DNA of 33,004 nt. It comes from a bacterium (GTDB taxonomy: Bacteria > Ratteibacteria > UBA8468 > B48-G9 > DTJG01). This document shows, one piece after another, positions 23,836 to 32,132 of the stretch; position 1 is the first letter of the stretch, and the number at the start of each line of letters is the position of its first letter. A model generated the notes under the pieces. The model made no database searches and had not been told where the DNA came from. It saw only the letters and a program-made list of their open reading frames with translations. Position numbers and translations under genes: made by a program. The DNA is taken from the NCBI GenBank assembly GCA_029552985.1, contig JAKPDB010000068.1, positions 1 to 33,004 of the forward strand, read 5' to 3'.

Positions 23836-23946
23836 ATTTTCTGGACATCTTTGTTTATCAGAAACCTATCCATCAAGACGGTTTCTATAAGTTTATCACA
23901 ATTCTCGGAATTTTGCCTAAAATTCTAATACCAGATCGAGTGTAAG
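23836..23946 (-). promoter_or_regulatory. Upstream region of the restriction/AIPR operon with two inverted repeats
   Basis: This 111-base gap holds two dyads. One is AGAAACC-N13-GGTTTCT (23860-23886), with half-site centres 20 bases apart, as for a dimeric helix-turn-helix repressor. The other is a perfect GAATTTT-N4-AAAATTC (23908-23925), which could be an operator or a weak stem. Between them the minus strand reads TGATAAACTTATAG, a poor extended -10 candidate. No control (C) protein gene is adjacent. Confidence 0.4.
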
Positions 23947-24666
23947 TTATTTTTCTACTGGCGGGACGTTTTTACACTCCTGCTTTTTGATAATTCTTGG
24001 AGCAGCCCACCTTACACCATTTTCAATAATCTTCAGAACATTTTTGTCGTAGTAGATGGGGAATGTTTCATGGCCTGGTGAAAAATAAAATACTCTTCCA
24101 TGCCCGCGTTCCCAGACGCAACCGCTTCTGAAAACCTCGCCACCAGGATACCAGGAAATAAAAATCACTTTCTCTGGTGTTGGAATATCAAATCTTTCTC
24201 CATACATTTCTGTTTCAGGTAGTTCAAAATACTCAGGAATTCCTTCTGCAATAGGATGAGATGGCTCAATCGTCCAGATTCTCTCCTTTCCACCATCTCT
24301 CCAGTTCAGTACACACGAAGTTCCCATCAGGGCTTTGAAAATTTTAGAAAAATGGGCTGAATGAAGGCATATAATTCCCATTCCTTCAAGGACGCGCCTG
24401 TGAACATTTGCCACGATTTCATCCTTTACCTCATGATGAGCACCATGACCCCACCATATCAAAACATCTGTTTGCTCAAGCACATCTTCTCCGAGGCCGT
24501 GTTGTGGCTGGTCAAGGCATGCCAGAAATGCTTCTATATCTGGCTGGGAGTTTAAATGTTTTGCTATTACTGCATGCATACCGTCAGGATATATTTTTTT
24601 AATTTTCTCGCTTTGTTTTTCATGCCTGAATTCATTCCAGACCACTACCCTGATTTTCTTTTCCAT
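23947..24666 (-). CDS. ThuA-like domain protein
   Basis: A 239-residue protein of the ThuA (trehalose utilisation-like) family, with a glutamine-amidotransferase-like fold. Matches are [11 protein letters not shown] at the N-terminus, [27 protein letters not shown], the elbow [21 protein letters not shown] and [16 protein letters not shown]. The family is abundant in Planctomycetes and related phyla, near sugar-processing genes; its reaction is generally uncharacterised. AAAAGGAG precedes ATG 24666. It overlaps the phosphatase gene by 35 bases, an unusually long overlap, and is the last gene of the operon. Confidence 0.87.
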   Translation of the reverse strand: MEKKIRVVVWNEFRHEKQSEKIKKIYPDGMHAVIAKHLNSQPDIEAFLACLDQPQHGLGEDVLEQTDVLIWWGHGAHHEVKDEIVANVHRRVLEGMGIICLHSAHFSKIFKALMGTSCVLNWRDGGKERIWTIEPSHPIAEGIPEYFELPETEMYGERFDIPTPEKVIFISWYPGGEVFRSGCVWERGHGRVFYFSPGHETFPIYYDKNVLKIIENGVRWAAPRIIKKQECKNVPPVEK

Positions 24667-25225
24667 GATTTTCTCCTTTTGAGTGGTTAATGATGATGTC
24701 TGCTGCTTCTTTGAGATTTTTTACGATGAAATCCGGCCTGTAATTCCAGGACTCTGTTTCTTCTGCGGATTTTGTTTTTCCTGACAGAACAAGGATTGTT
24801 TTCATTCCTGCTTTTGAACCAAGTTCAATGTCAATATCACTATCTCCAACAAAAAAACTTTCACTCCTTTCAAAGTCGCCGTACTCAGAAATAAATTTTT
24901 CTATCATTCCTGTCTTTGGTTTCCTGCAATTACAATTGTCTTCGGTCTTGTGGATGCAATAGTAAACCTTGAGGATGTTAATCGAATGTTTTTTTAATTT
25001 TGCCAGCATCTTTTCAGTAATATCATTGAGGTCATGTTCTGAAAATATTCCTTTGCTGACACCTGCCTGATTCGAAACAATGACAATATTAAAGCCGGCA
25101 CCTGAAAGTTTTTGAAGTCCTGATATTGCGTCTGGAAGGAATTGAAATTCACTCCACGTTTTCAAGTAATCGTTCGGAGTGAAAATTGATATTACGCCAT
25201 CACGGTCAAGAAATACAGGTTTCAT
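24632..25225 (-). CDS. gmhB: HAD-family phosphatase, D-glycero-heptose-bisphosphate phosphatase (GmhB)-like
   Basis: A 197-residue HAD hydrolase. The catalytic motif is FLDRDGV (nucleophile Asp7, acid/base Asp9), motif II is IVSNQAGV and motif IV is [11 protein letters not shown]. The GmhB-type zinc loop is present as CIH...CNC, with a shorter spacer than in E. coli GmhB, then RKPKTGM. It would dephosphorylate a sugar bisphosphate such as D-glycero-D-manno-heptose 1,7-bisphosphate for LPS or a surface glycan. Histidinol-phosphatase activity is the main alternative, since the HisB N-domain is a close relative. The last 14 residues (Lys/Asn/Gly-rich) lie in the 35-base overlap with the ThuA gene. 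Start ATG 25225 overlaps the argC stop as ATGA. Confidence 0.85.
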   Translation of the reverse strand: MKPVFLDRDGVISIFTPNDYLKTWSEFQFLPDAISGLQKLSGAGFNIVIVSNQAGVSKGIFSEHDLNDITEKMLAKLKKHSINILKVYYCIHKTEDNCNCRKPKTGMIEKFISEYGDFERSESFFVGDSDIDIELGSKAGMKTILVLSGKTKSAEETESWNYRPDFIVKNLKEAADIIINHSKGENHGKENQGSGLE

Positions 25226-26259
25226 TTTGAATAAAAAGGACGCGTTTCTTCAAAACCCATCATGATATTCATATTCTGAACCGCCTGACCTGCCGCACCT
25301 TTGACAAGATTATCAATAGCAGTAACAATCACAAGGAAGCGACTGTCTATTTTTCTGATGCCGATATCGCAGAAATTGGTTCCAACGACATTTTTGATTT
25401 CAGGCGAACAGCCATAATCCATGACCCTGACAAATGGCTCACCTGAATAAAATTCACAGTACATCTTTTGTAATTGCTCTGCCTCAATATCCTGTGTCAG
25501 ATGCACATACATTGTTGTCAAAATTCCGCAATTGACAGGTATCAAATGGGGAACAAATGTAAGTTCCACATCACAGCCGATTTTTTCAAGTATATGCTGA
25601 ATTTCTGGTTGATGCCGGTGCTGACCAATTTTATAGGCGCGGCTGTTTTCATTCCCTTCTGCAAAAAGAAGAGTCACATCAGGCTTTCTTCCAGCTCCTG
25701 TGAAGCCACTGAGAGAATTCACAATCACCCTGCCTCTGATGAGATTTTTTTTCGCAATCGGAATAAGCCCCAGAAGAGCAGAAGTTGGATAACAGCCAGG
25801 ATTTGCAATCAGTGTTGCCTTTGCAATTTCATCTCTGTTGATTTCAGGAAGTCCATAGACTGCCTGACTCAATAACTCCGGAGACGAATGTTTTTGATAC
25901 CATTTTTCATAAATGGCCGGGTCAGAAAACCTGTAATCAGCGCTTAAGTCAATCACCTTTTTCCCGAGAGAAAGAATTTGAGGAACATATGACATACTGA
26001 CAACGTGCGGCAACGCCAGAAAAGCAATATCACAATTTTTTTCAACAAGTTTCCAGTCAACATTATTGTAACAAAAAAGGTCAATTGTTTTCGCAATTCT
26101 GGGATACATTTGAGAAAGAAACATTTCTGGTTCATCAGGAGCAACAAATCCGAGAGAAATTTTCACATCAGGATGCAATAGCAGAATTTCAACAAGTTTC
26201 CTGCCGGCATAGCCCGATATGCCAAAGATTGCTGTGCGCACCATTTTTTTGCTGTCCAT
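25222..26259 (-). CDS. argC: N-acetyl-gamma-glutamyl-phosphate reductase
   Basis: A 345-residue NADPH-dependent enzyme of arginine synthesis, reducing N-acetylglutamyl phosphate to the semialdehyde. The nucleotide motif GISGYAG is near residue 13. The catalytic Cys lies in ANPGCYPT, His in HRHQPEI, and FLALPHVVS, SGFTGAGRK and KGAAGQAVQN are further family motifs. Length is typical. ATG 26259 and ATG 26244 are both possible starts and neither has a good ribosome site; I kept the longer form. No other arg gene is adjacent; arginine also feeds the decarboxylase at 17294. Confidence 0.94.
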   Translation of the reverse strand: MDSKKMVRTAIFGISGYAGRKLVEILLLHPDVKISLGFVAPDEPEMFLSQMYPRIAKTIDLFCYNNVDWKLVEKNCDIAFLALPHVVSMSYVPQILSLGKKVIDLSADYRFSDPAIYEKWYQKHSSPELLSQAVYGLPEINRDEIAKATLIANPGCYPTSALLGLIPIAKKNLIRGRVIVNSLSGFTGAGRKPDVTLLFAEGNENSRAYKIGQHRHQPEIQHILEKIGCDVELTFVPHLIPVNCGILTTMYVHLTQDIEAEQLQKMYCEFYSGEPFVRVMDYGCSPEIKNVVGTNFCDIGIRKIDSRFLVIVTAIDNLVKGAAGQAVQNMNIMMGFEETRPFYSK

Positions 26260-26283
26260 AAAATGTGGGAAATAGATACTGAA

Positions 26284-26676
26284 TTAACGTTTCGTCCACT
26301 GGAACCGTTTTCTGGCACCCTTCTGACCGTATTTTTTTCTTTCTTTCATTCTGGGGTCTCTGGTCAGAAGTCCGAATTCTCTCAGTTTTGAAGTAAGATC
26401 TGGATTATATTTTACCAGTGCCCGGGCAATACCCAGTTTTATAGCGTCAACCTGGCCTGAAATACCACCCCCAAGACTTTTCACTTCAATATTAAATCTT
26501 CCATCAAGGTCAGTAACCTTTAATGGCTTGACAATTTCTGCCTGCTGCGTAACAAGCGGAAAATATTGATCAATTGTTTTTCCATTGATCACAATTTTAC
26601 CGTCACCTTCAGACATTTTCACAATAGCGTGCGCTGTTTTTCTTCTACCTACAGCAATCAATAAATTTCCTTCCAT
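26284..26676 (-). CDS. rpsI: 30S ribosomal protein S9 (uS9)
   Basis: A 130-residue small-subunit ribosomal protein. It shows VGRRKTAHAIV, GKIVINGK, LGGGISGQVDAIKLGIARAL and LLTRDPRMKERKKYGQKGAR. The C-terminal tail ends KRFQWTKR, close to the usual KRPQFSKR that reaches the decoding site. GGAGG precedes ATG 26676 by nine bases. In most bacteria rplM (L13) is immediately upstream. Here the upstream gene is xylulokinase and argC follows, so the usual L13-S9 pair is broken. Confidence 0.97.
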   Translation of the reverse strand: MEGNLLIAVGRRKTAHAIVKMSEGDGKIVINGKTIDQYFPLVTQQAEIVKPLKVTDLDGRFNIEVKSLGGGISGQVDAIKLGIARALVKYNPDLTSKLREFGLLTRDPRMKERKKYGQKGARKRFQWTKR

Positions 26677-26716
26677 TGAATTTTGCCTCCGTAGAAATAA
26701 TTTTTAGAAATGTATT

Positions 26717-28243
26717 TTATGATATATCAGCCAGCAAGTCAAATGACGGTTTTAACGCAGTATACAGATTTCTGTAAATCTTGTAAATCTTGTCGTAAAA
26801 TTTGTAATGGTCTGTATCTGGATTGAACTCATCTTTAATTGAAATGAACATATCACATGTTTCTTCAATGGGAGGAAACAGTTTTGTTCCTGAACCAGCA
26901 AGAAGGGCTGCGCCATACGCTGGACCCTCTTCAGAAACAAGTCGCACCATTTTTTCTCCAACGATATCAGCAAGTAGCTGTGCCCAGAAACTACTTCTTG
27001 CGCCTCCGCCAGAAATTCTGCAATGACCACCAAAAGGTAATCCGATTTCTTTCATGATTTCCACACTGTCTCTGAGTCCAAAACTTACCCCTTCAAGAAC
27101 AGCTCTTATCATTTCTGCCTTTGTCGTTTTCAAGGAAAGCCCGAAGAAAACCCCTTTCGCATTTGGGTCAGGATACGGACATCTTTCTCCTGACAAATAT
27201 GGAAGAAATATCACGCCATCAGAACCAGCAGCGGCTTTTTCAGCCATCGCTGTGAGAATTTCATACACGTCTCTGTTTTCTTTTTTCGCCTGCTCTATCT
27301 CATGTTTTCCCAGCGCATCCCTGAACCATCTGAAAGAACCACCGGCAGAAAGCATGACCCCCATCAGATGCCATTTGCCAGGCACAGCATGGCAAAATGT
27401 GTGCAATCTTCCACATGGGTCGACAGATGGTTTTTCTGAAAATGCAAAAACCACCCCGCTTGTTCCCAGTGATATGGAAATTAATTTTTCTTTTGTAATG
27501 CCAGTGCCAATGGCTCCTGCTGCCTGGTCTCCAGCGCCAGCGACCACAAAAGTGCCTTCTGGAATCCCTGTCAGTTGCTCTGTTTCTTTTGAGGTCTTTG
27601 AGGTAATTTCCACTGACTCATAACAGGCAGGAAACCACTGGTGCGAAAACTCAAGGGCATCAAAAATTTCGTTTGACCATGTTCTTTTTTTCACATCAAA
27701 TAAACTGGTTCCAGAGGCGTCTGAAACATCTGTGGCAAATGAACGGGTCAGTTTGAATCTGATATAGTCCTTTGGCAAAAGAACCTTTTTGATTTTTTTA
27801 AAAATATCTGGATGATTGTTTTTCAACCATAGTATCTTTGGCGCCTGAAAACCTGTCAATACTGGATTACAGGTAATATCAAATATTCTGTCGTTGCCAA
27901 CAGTCTCGTTTATCTGTTCACATTCTCTGGCTGTACGCTGGTCACACCACAAAATTGCAGGATACAGAATTTCACCATCATGGTCAAGAAATACAGCACC
28001 ATGCATCTGACCAGTCAAACCAATACCAGAAATAGAACCAGCACTGACTGTTTTCAAAAGGGTTTTCAAGGATTCCACTGTTGCCTGCCACCAAAGCCGC
28101 GGGTCCTGCTGCGCCCATCCCGGCTTTGGAGTAATTAAAGGATATTCCCGAACAATCGAATCAATCACTTTTCCCTGTTCATCAACAAGAACACTTTTTA
28201 CCCCTGTTGTGCCAAGGTCAATACCAATGACATACCTTTTCAT
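26717..28243 (-). CDS. xylB: Xylulokinase (FGGY family)
   Basis: A 508-residue sugar kinase. The phosphate-binding DLGTTGVKSVLVD opens the protein. GLTGQMHGAVFLD carries the MHG motif characteristic of xylulokinases. DASGTSLFD, GAGDQAAGAIGTG (likely catalytic Asp) and the ADP-site RISGGGARS near 415 follow. Length (about 500) fits D-xylulose kinase. AAGGG precedes ATG 28243 by nine bases, and the gene starts 5 bases after the DUF6807 stop. No xylose isomerase is adjacent; the partner DUF6807 protein suggests a broader sugar-use role. Confidence 0.92.
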   Translation of the reverse strand: MKRYVIGIDLGTTGVKSVLVDEQGKVIDSIVREYPLITPKPGWAQQDPRLWWQATVESLKTLLKTVSAGSISGIGLTGQMHGAVFLDHDGEILYPAILWCDQRTARECEQINETVGNDRIFDITCNPVLTGFQAPKILWLKNNHPDIFKKIKKVLLPKDYIRFKLTRSFATDVSDASGTSLFDVKKRTWSNEIFDALEFSHQWFPACYESVEITSKTSKETEQLTGIPEGTFVVAGAGDQAAGAIGTGITKEKLISISLGTSGVVFAFSEKPSVDPCGRLHTFCHAVPGKWHLMGVMLSAGGSFRWFRDALGKHEIEQAKKENRDVYEILTAMAEKAAAGSDGVIFLPYLSGERCPYPDPNAKGVFFGLSLKTTKAEMIRAVLEGVSFGLRDSVEIMKEIGLPFGGHCRISGGGARSSFWAQLLADIVGEKMVRLVSEEGPAYGAALLAGSGTKLFPPIEETCDMFISIKDEFNPDTDHYKFYDKIYKIYRNLYTALKPSFDLLADIS

Positions 28244-28248
28244 GTCAA

Positions 28249-29361
28249 TTAACCCTTTGATACAGTTGGAGGATAAAGAAAGTTAAGATATCGTGTATGT
28301 ACATTGCCCTTTCGTGTGTCTCCTTCGTGCACATAAATCCTGTAGAAAAGTTTCATTTCCTGATAAGCAGGAAGAATATAGGTCCCTGATATTTTTTTGT
28401 CGCCAGTAAATTCACTCAGCCCGAAAAAGTTTGCGCTAAACAACCCATAGTTTCTGATGTGCCACCATGTAGGATATCTGAGATTTTTTGGCTGGTCAAA
28501 CACTGAAATACCAGCTACCACATCATCTATTGGTCCCCAGTAATCACACCATTGAGCTCTTTTGCCCCAGCATTCGTTTTCGTTAATTCCTCCATAAGAA
28601 TTTTCAAATGTTCCCTGTTTATCCGCCTGCATTGATGGCATCACGCGAACAGATAAAAGTCCTGATTCTTTTGTGTCTCTAAAAATCAGTTCTCCTTCTG
28701 TTGCCCTCAATATTATCACATGGTCTATAATTCTTGCAGATGCCGGCATATTGTAAACTGTAATAATTCTTTCCTCTTCACAAATTTTGACTTTTTTATT
28801 ATTCATCCAAAAACTTTTCTCGTGAAACCTTCCAAATACTGGACCACCTGTAATCTCAATAAATTCCTGATGTACTGTCCATCCATGACCTTCCATTTCA
28901 CTCCAGTTGTCAACACCATTAATGTCTCCGTGCGCAACCCAGATACCTCTGTGATGAATGTGGTCAAGTTTTTCTGGATTTCCTTCAGGAACAGGTGGTC
29001 TGAGAACAGATTTCCCTTTTACAGTAATTACTGGATTCAAAAAGGGCCTTACCACATGCTTGCCGTAATGATAGGAAGAGAAATATTCCTCTCCAATCAT
29101 AATGTCCACAATACCCTTTTCTGGATTGTCTATCAACTTTACTTCTGAATAAGAGAGGGTCCCTTGTTTCAATTCAAGTTCAACTTTTTCACCCTTTTCA
29201 ATGTCAGGAAGCATCACCACAAGTTTTTTTCTCTTTTCATCATACTGGGATGGAATTTCTTTGCCACGGCAAATGCACTTTGTCCTTGAACCCTCATCAT
29301 AATCAATAGCATAAGGTCCTGAAAGCCACTTCCTTATTTTGTTTTCAATAGAAATTTTCAT
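28249..29361 (-). CDS. DUF6807 (PmoA-like) family protein
   Basis: A 370-residue protein of the DUF6807 family, common in Planctomycetes, Verrucomicrobia and relatives near glycan-use genes. Family features are HIHHRGIWVAHGDING with the His cluster near 127, GHGWTVHQEF, RDTKESGLLSVRV, a Trp/Tyr-rich stretch WCDYWGP and TWWHIRNYGLFSANFFG. The last looks like an aromatic carbohydrate-binding surface. The frame is open to an ATG at 29373, but ATG 29361 lies five bases after GGAGG and is the better start. No signal peptide, so probably cytoplasmic. The biochemical role of the family is unknown. First gene of the operon leading into xylB. Confidence 0.82.
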   Translation of the reverse strand: MKISIENKIRKWLSGPYAIDYDEGSRTKCICRGKEIPSQYDEKRKKLVVMLPDIEKGEKVELELKQGTLSYSEVKLIDNPEKGIVDIMIGEEYFSSYHYGKHVVRPFLNPVITVKGKSVLRPPVPEGNPEKLDHIHHRGIWVAHGDINGVDNWSEMEGHGWTVHQEFIEITGGPVFGRFHEKSFWMNNKKVKICEEERIITVYNMPASARIIDHVIILRATEGELIFRDTKESGLLSVRVMPSMQADKQGTFENSYGGINENECWGKRAQWCDYWGPIDDVVAGISVFDQPKNLRYPTWWHIRNYGLFSANFFGLSEFTGDKKISGTYILPAYQEMKLFYRIYVHEGDTRKGNVHTRYLNFLYPPTVSKG

Positions 29362-29387
29362 CCTTTCCTCCATATGGTAGTATAAGA

Positions 29388-29397
29388 CAGTTAACTG
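29388..29397. promoter_or_regulatory. Perfect 10-base palindrome at the transcription start (possible operator)
   Basis: CAGTTAACTG lies about 10 bases downstream of the -10 box of the DUF6807-xylB promoter, where a bound repressor would block transcription. A second dyad, AGGTAT-C-ATACCT (29445-29457), lies just upstream of the -35. No regulator gene is nearby. Confidence 0.35.
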
Positions 29398-29627
29398 GAT
29401 ATACTAATTTTATTCATAAGTTCTAACTTGTCAAAAAACGATTGAGGTATCATACCTACCCTATCCCAATATAGAGAAGACTCTAAATCTGAAACCCAAA
29501 ATTCAGAATCCCGATGAAATCTCTCCTGTATATCCTTCTGTAAAGGGAGAAAATTTTGATAAGATACTTCTATATTAATTTTTAGAAAATGACTATTGCA
29601 TTTGCAAAAAATTTTGATGATTGTAAA
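29391..29627 (-). pseudogene. Stop-free remnant of an unidentified gene in the 29374-29664 gap
   Basis: The minus strand is open for 78 codons between TAG (29630-29628) and TAA (29393-29391), long for this A+T-rich DNA. The translation looks protein-like (VSYQNFLPLQKDIQERFHRD, then EFWVSDLESSLYWDRVGMIP). There is no usable start codon until late, and no ribosome site. I interpret it as the 3' end of a gene that has lost its start; the family is not recognised. A chance open frame remains possible. The DUF6807 promoter lies inside its last 20 codons. Confidence 0.35.
29407..29434 (-). promoter_or_regulatory. Sigma70-type promoter for the DUF6807-xylB-rpsI-argC operon
   Basis: Minus strand: perfect TTGACA (29434-29429), a 16-base spacer, then TAAAAT (29412-29407). 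The leader to ATG 29361 is about 40 bases and includes GGAGG. The rest of the operon (to 23947) has no gap longer than about 40 bases, so one transcript is plausible. Confidence 0.62.
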
Positions 29628-29629
29628 CT
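29602..29629 (+). promoter_or_regulatory. Weak candidate promoter for the DUF4159-MoxR-DUF58 operon
   Basis: TTGCAA (29602-29607), a 16-base spacer and TAAACT (29624-29629), about 35 bases before ATG 29665. Both boxes match the consensus only partly. No better plus-strand candidate was seen in the gap. Confidence 0.3.
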
Positions 29630-29664
29630 ATACATGAAAACACATCGTCTATATTTAAGGGAAA

Positions 29665-31101
29665 ATGAAAAAGATAAAAGTAGTTCTGTGTATAGTGGCG
29701 CTTGGGCTCGGACTGAATATGTGTCTTGCGTGGGAGTGTGGAAAGGCACCACCAGCAAAAGACCCGCAGAGAATTAAAGCAGGCGAAGCATTTCCACCAC
29801 TTCCTCTTCCTGCAACTCCACTGCGAAGAAGTGAAAGAAAAAATCCACCTGCTCCACCAGTGCTTGTTGGAAAAGTGATATGTGGAACAAATGAAAGCTG
29901 GACACGGGCAGAAAACGATATTGAAAATCTTTTACGACTTGCCGGTCAAAAAATAGGCGTTGCCTATCAGGCAATCAAAATTGACCTGAAAAGATTTTCC
30001 TTTGACCCTGACGAAATCCCGATTCTCTATATCACAAGCGTTGAACCATTTGTTCCTGACGAAAGCACCATGGTGAAAATTAAGGTATATCTTGAAAAAG
30101 GTGGTTTTCTGTGGATTAATGCATCTTCAGGAAGCCCTGATTTTTTGAAAGCAATGGTTGAATGGGTGGATAAACTGTACCCTGACAGAAACATGTATCC
30201 TGTTTATGGCAATCATCCCCTGATGAATTGCCTGGAAGATATCAATTCAGTAAATATAATCAAAGATAATGTCGCGTCTTCAGGCAGTCCTAATTTAAGG
30301 GTCTTAAATCTTGGCTGTCGGGCAGCAGTAATACTTTCGCCATATGACCTTGGTTGTGGATGGGCTTTACATACTCACCCATGGGGTTCACGATACCAGG
30401 TGCAGGATGCCATTAAAATCGGAATGAACATGTTAACGTATTGCCTTGGCTGGATTGAATATGGAAAACTATTCGGAATGACTCCACTTTATGTTGAAAA
30501 AACAAAGAAAAAAGAAAGTCAATTGTACATTGGACAGATTGTGCATTCAGGAGACTGGGACCCCCATCCATCATCTCTTGGAAAACTGCTGAAAAAAACA
30601 GGCGAACAGACAGGTTCGTCTGTGTTTCTTGACAGAATCGTGATTGACCTGAAAAAAGATTCTCTGAAGGATACCCCCATTTTATACATGACGGGACATT
30701 TCAATCCAAATCTTTCAGAAGTTGAAGCAAAAAAACTGAGAGATTTTTTGCTTGGAGGCGGTGCTTTGATTGCAGATGCCTGTTGTGGAAGTCAGGAATT
30801 TATCGATGGATTCAGGTCCCTGATGAAAAAAATATTACCTGAAGCAAAATGCGTGACATGGGATTCCAATCACAGAATTTACAAAGTACCATTCAAAATT
30901 GAAAGTTTTCGTTATACCTTTTCTGACAATCATCCGCCCCTTGAAATTTATACATTCAAAGGAATTCCTGTTGTGATTTTTTCTCCTTATGGAATGGGTA
31001 GCGGCTGGGAAGGAATTCCAAGACCGTATACAAAAGAAATTGAAGCAGCCCAGGCACAGCAGATTGGAGTTAATGTTATTACCTACCTTATGACCAATTG
31101 A
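29665..31101 (+). CDS. Secreted protein with two DUF4159 domains
   Basis: A 478-residue exported protein. The signal peptide covers residues 1-22 (KKIKVV, hydrophobic core, CLAW), followed by a Pro-rich linker to about 65. Two copies of a DUF4159-type domain follow, about 67-255 and 288-476. The copies share the pattern VxGxI...SW/DW, IDLKR/IDLKK, PILYIT/PILYMT, a glycine strand (KGGFLWINASSGS versus GGGALIADACCGS), an NHP/NHR motif and a closing SPYDLGCGW versus SPYGMGSGWEG. The fold resembles the glutamine-amidotransferase-like proteins found beside MoxR clusters. Function is unknown. AAGGG precedes ATG 29665. The stop is 8 bases before the MoxR ATG. Confidence 0.78.
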   Translation: MKKIKVVLCIVALGLGLNMCLAWECGKAPPAKDPQRIKAGEAFPPLPLPATPLRRSERKNPPAPPVLVGKVICGTNESWTRAENDIENLLRLAGQKIGVAYQAIKIDLKRFSFDPDEIPILYITSVEPFVPDESTMVKIKVYLEKGGFLWINASSGSPDFLKAMVEWVDKLYPDRNMYPVYGNHPLMNCLEDINSVNIIKDNVASSGSPNLRVLNLGCRAAVILSPYDLGCGWALHTHPWGSRYQVQDAIKIGMNMLTYCLGWIEYGKLFGMTPLYVEKTKKKESQLYIGQIVHSGDWDPHPSSLGKLLKKTGEQTGSSVFLDRIVIDLKKDSLKDTPILYMTGHFNPNLSEVEAKKLRDFLLGGGALIADACCGSQEFIDGFRSLMKKILPEAKCVTWDSNHRIYKVPFKIESFRYTFSDNHPPLEIYTFKGIPVVIFSPYGMGSGWEGIPRPYTKEIEAAQAQQIGVNVITYLMTN

Positions 31102-31109
31102 GAAACAAA

Positions 31110-32099
31110 ATGAATAGTGTTGAAATGCTTAAAGAACTTGAGATGGCAAGAAAAAAAATTATAGAGGAAATGCATCGTGTTATTGTGGGACAGGATGACA
31201 TCATAGAAAAAATTCTGATAGGTCTTTTTGCTGGTGGGCACTGCCTGCTTGTCGGCGTGCCAGGGCTTGCAAAAACACTGATGATAAGAACCCTTTCGAA
31301 AATTCTGGAACTTAAATTTAAGAGAATTCAGTTTACGCCTGACCTGATGCCATCTGACATCACAGGAATTGATATCATTGAGGAACATCCTGAATCAAGA
31401 CAGAGAAATCTAAGATTTGTTCCTGGCCCTGTTTTTGCAAATCTGGTGCTTGCAGATGAAATCAACCGCGCTCCGCCAAAAACCCAGGCAGCATTACTTG
31501 AAGCAATGCAGGAATATCAGGTGACAGTTGGTGGAAAGACATATCCACTGGAGAAACCTTTTCTTGTGCTTGCAACCCAGAATCCAATAGAACTTGAAGG
31601 AACATATCCTTTGCCTGAAGCGCAACTTGATAGATTCATGTTCAGTATCTATCTGGATTATCCTGACATTGAAGACGAAAAAAAGATAGCAGAACATCAG
31701 GTTTTTCAAAACCTCCCTGAAGTTTCTACTGTGCTCAACAGTGAAAAAATTATTCAGTTCCAAGAAATGATTCATAATATCCCTGTTTCAGATTTTGTTG
31801 TTGGATACGCTGTGAATCTTGTAAGAAATACCCGACCTAATAATGGAAAATGCCCGGATTTTGTAAAAAATTATGTGAACTGGGGAGCAGGACCGAGAGC
31901 AACACAATATCTGATTCTTGCAGCAAAAACAAGAGCTGGGCTTCGCGGGGATGTTAATGTTTCTATTCAGGATATCAAGTATGTTGCCAGCAGTGTGTTA
32001 AGACACAGGATATTCACAAATTTTACTGCTGACGCTGATGGTGTTGATTCGGGTAAAATAGTGGCAAAACTCCTTGAAGAAGTTCCAGAAGCAACATGA
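31110..32099 (+). CDS. MoxR-family AAA+ ATPase
   Basis: A 329-residue AAA+ ATPase. Walker A is GVPGLAKT (49-56), Walker B LVLADE (112-117), followed by INRAPPKTQAALLEAMQE, and the sensor region LATQNPIELEGTYPLPEAQLDRF. All are diagnostic of the MoxR/RavA branch. MoxR ATPases act as chaperones for von Willebrand-type partners, here probably the DUF58 protein just downstream. A TTG at 31098 is in frame, but ATG 31110, 8 bases after the DUF4159 stop, fits better with GAG upstream. Operon with its neighbours on both sides. Confidence 0.94.
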   Translation: MNSVEMLKELEMARKKIIEEMHRVIVGQDDIIEKILIGLFAGGHCLLVGVPGLAKTLMIRTLSKILELKFKRIQFTPDLMPSDITGIDIIEEHPESRQRNLRFVPGPVFANLVLADEINRAPPKTQAALLEAMQEYQVTVGGKTYPLEKPFLVLATQNPIELEGTYPLPEAQLDRFMFSIYLDYPDIEDEKKIAEHQVFQNLPEVSTVLNSEKIIQFQEMIHNIPVSDFVVGYAVNLVRNTRPNNGKCPDFVKNYVNWGAGPRATQYLILAAKTRAGLRGDVNVSIQDIKYVASSVLRHRIFTNFTADADGVDSGKIVAKLLEEVPEAT

Positions 32100-32132
32100 A
32101 ATTCTTAGCCAGTTTTTCTGTTGAACAATCCA

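Noticed and set aside
27054-27623. 189-codon plus-strand open frame inside xylB
   Set aside because: Antisense to a conserved kinase; no promoter or ribosome site and no recognisable motif.
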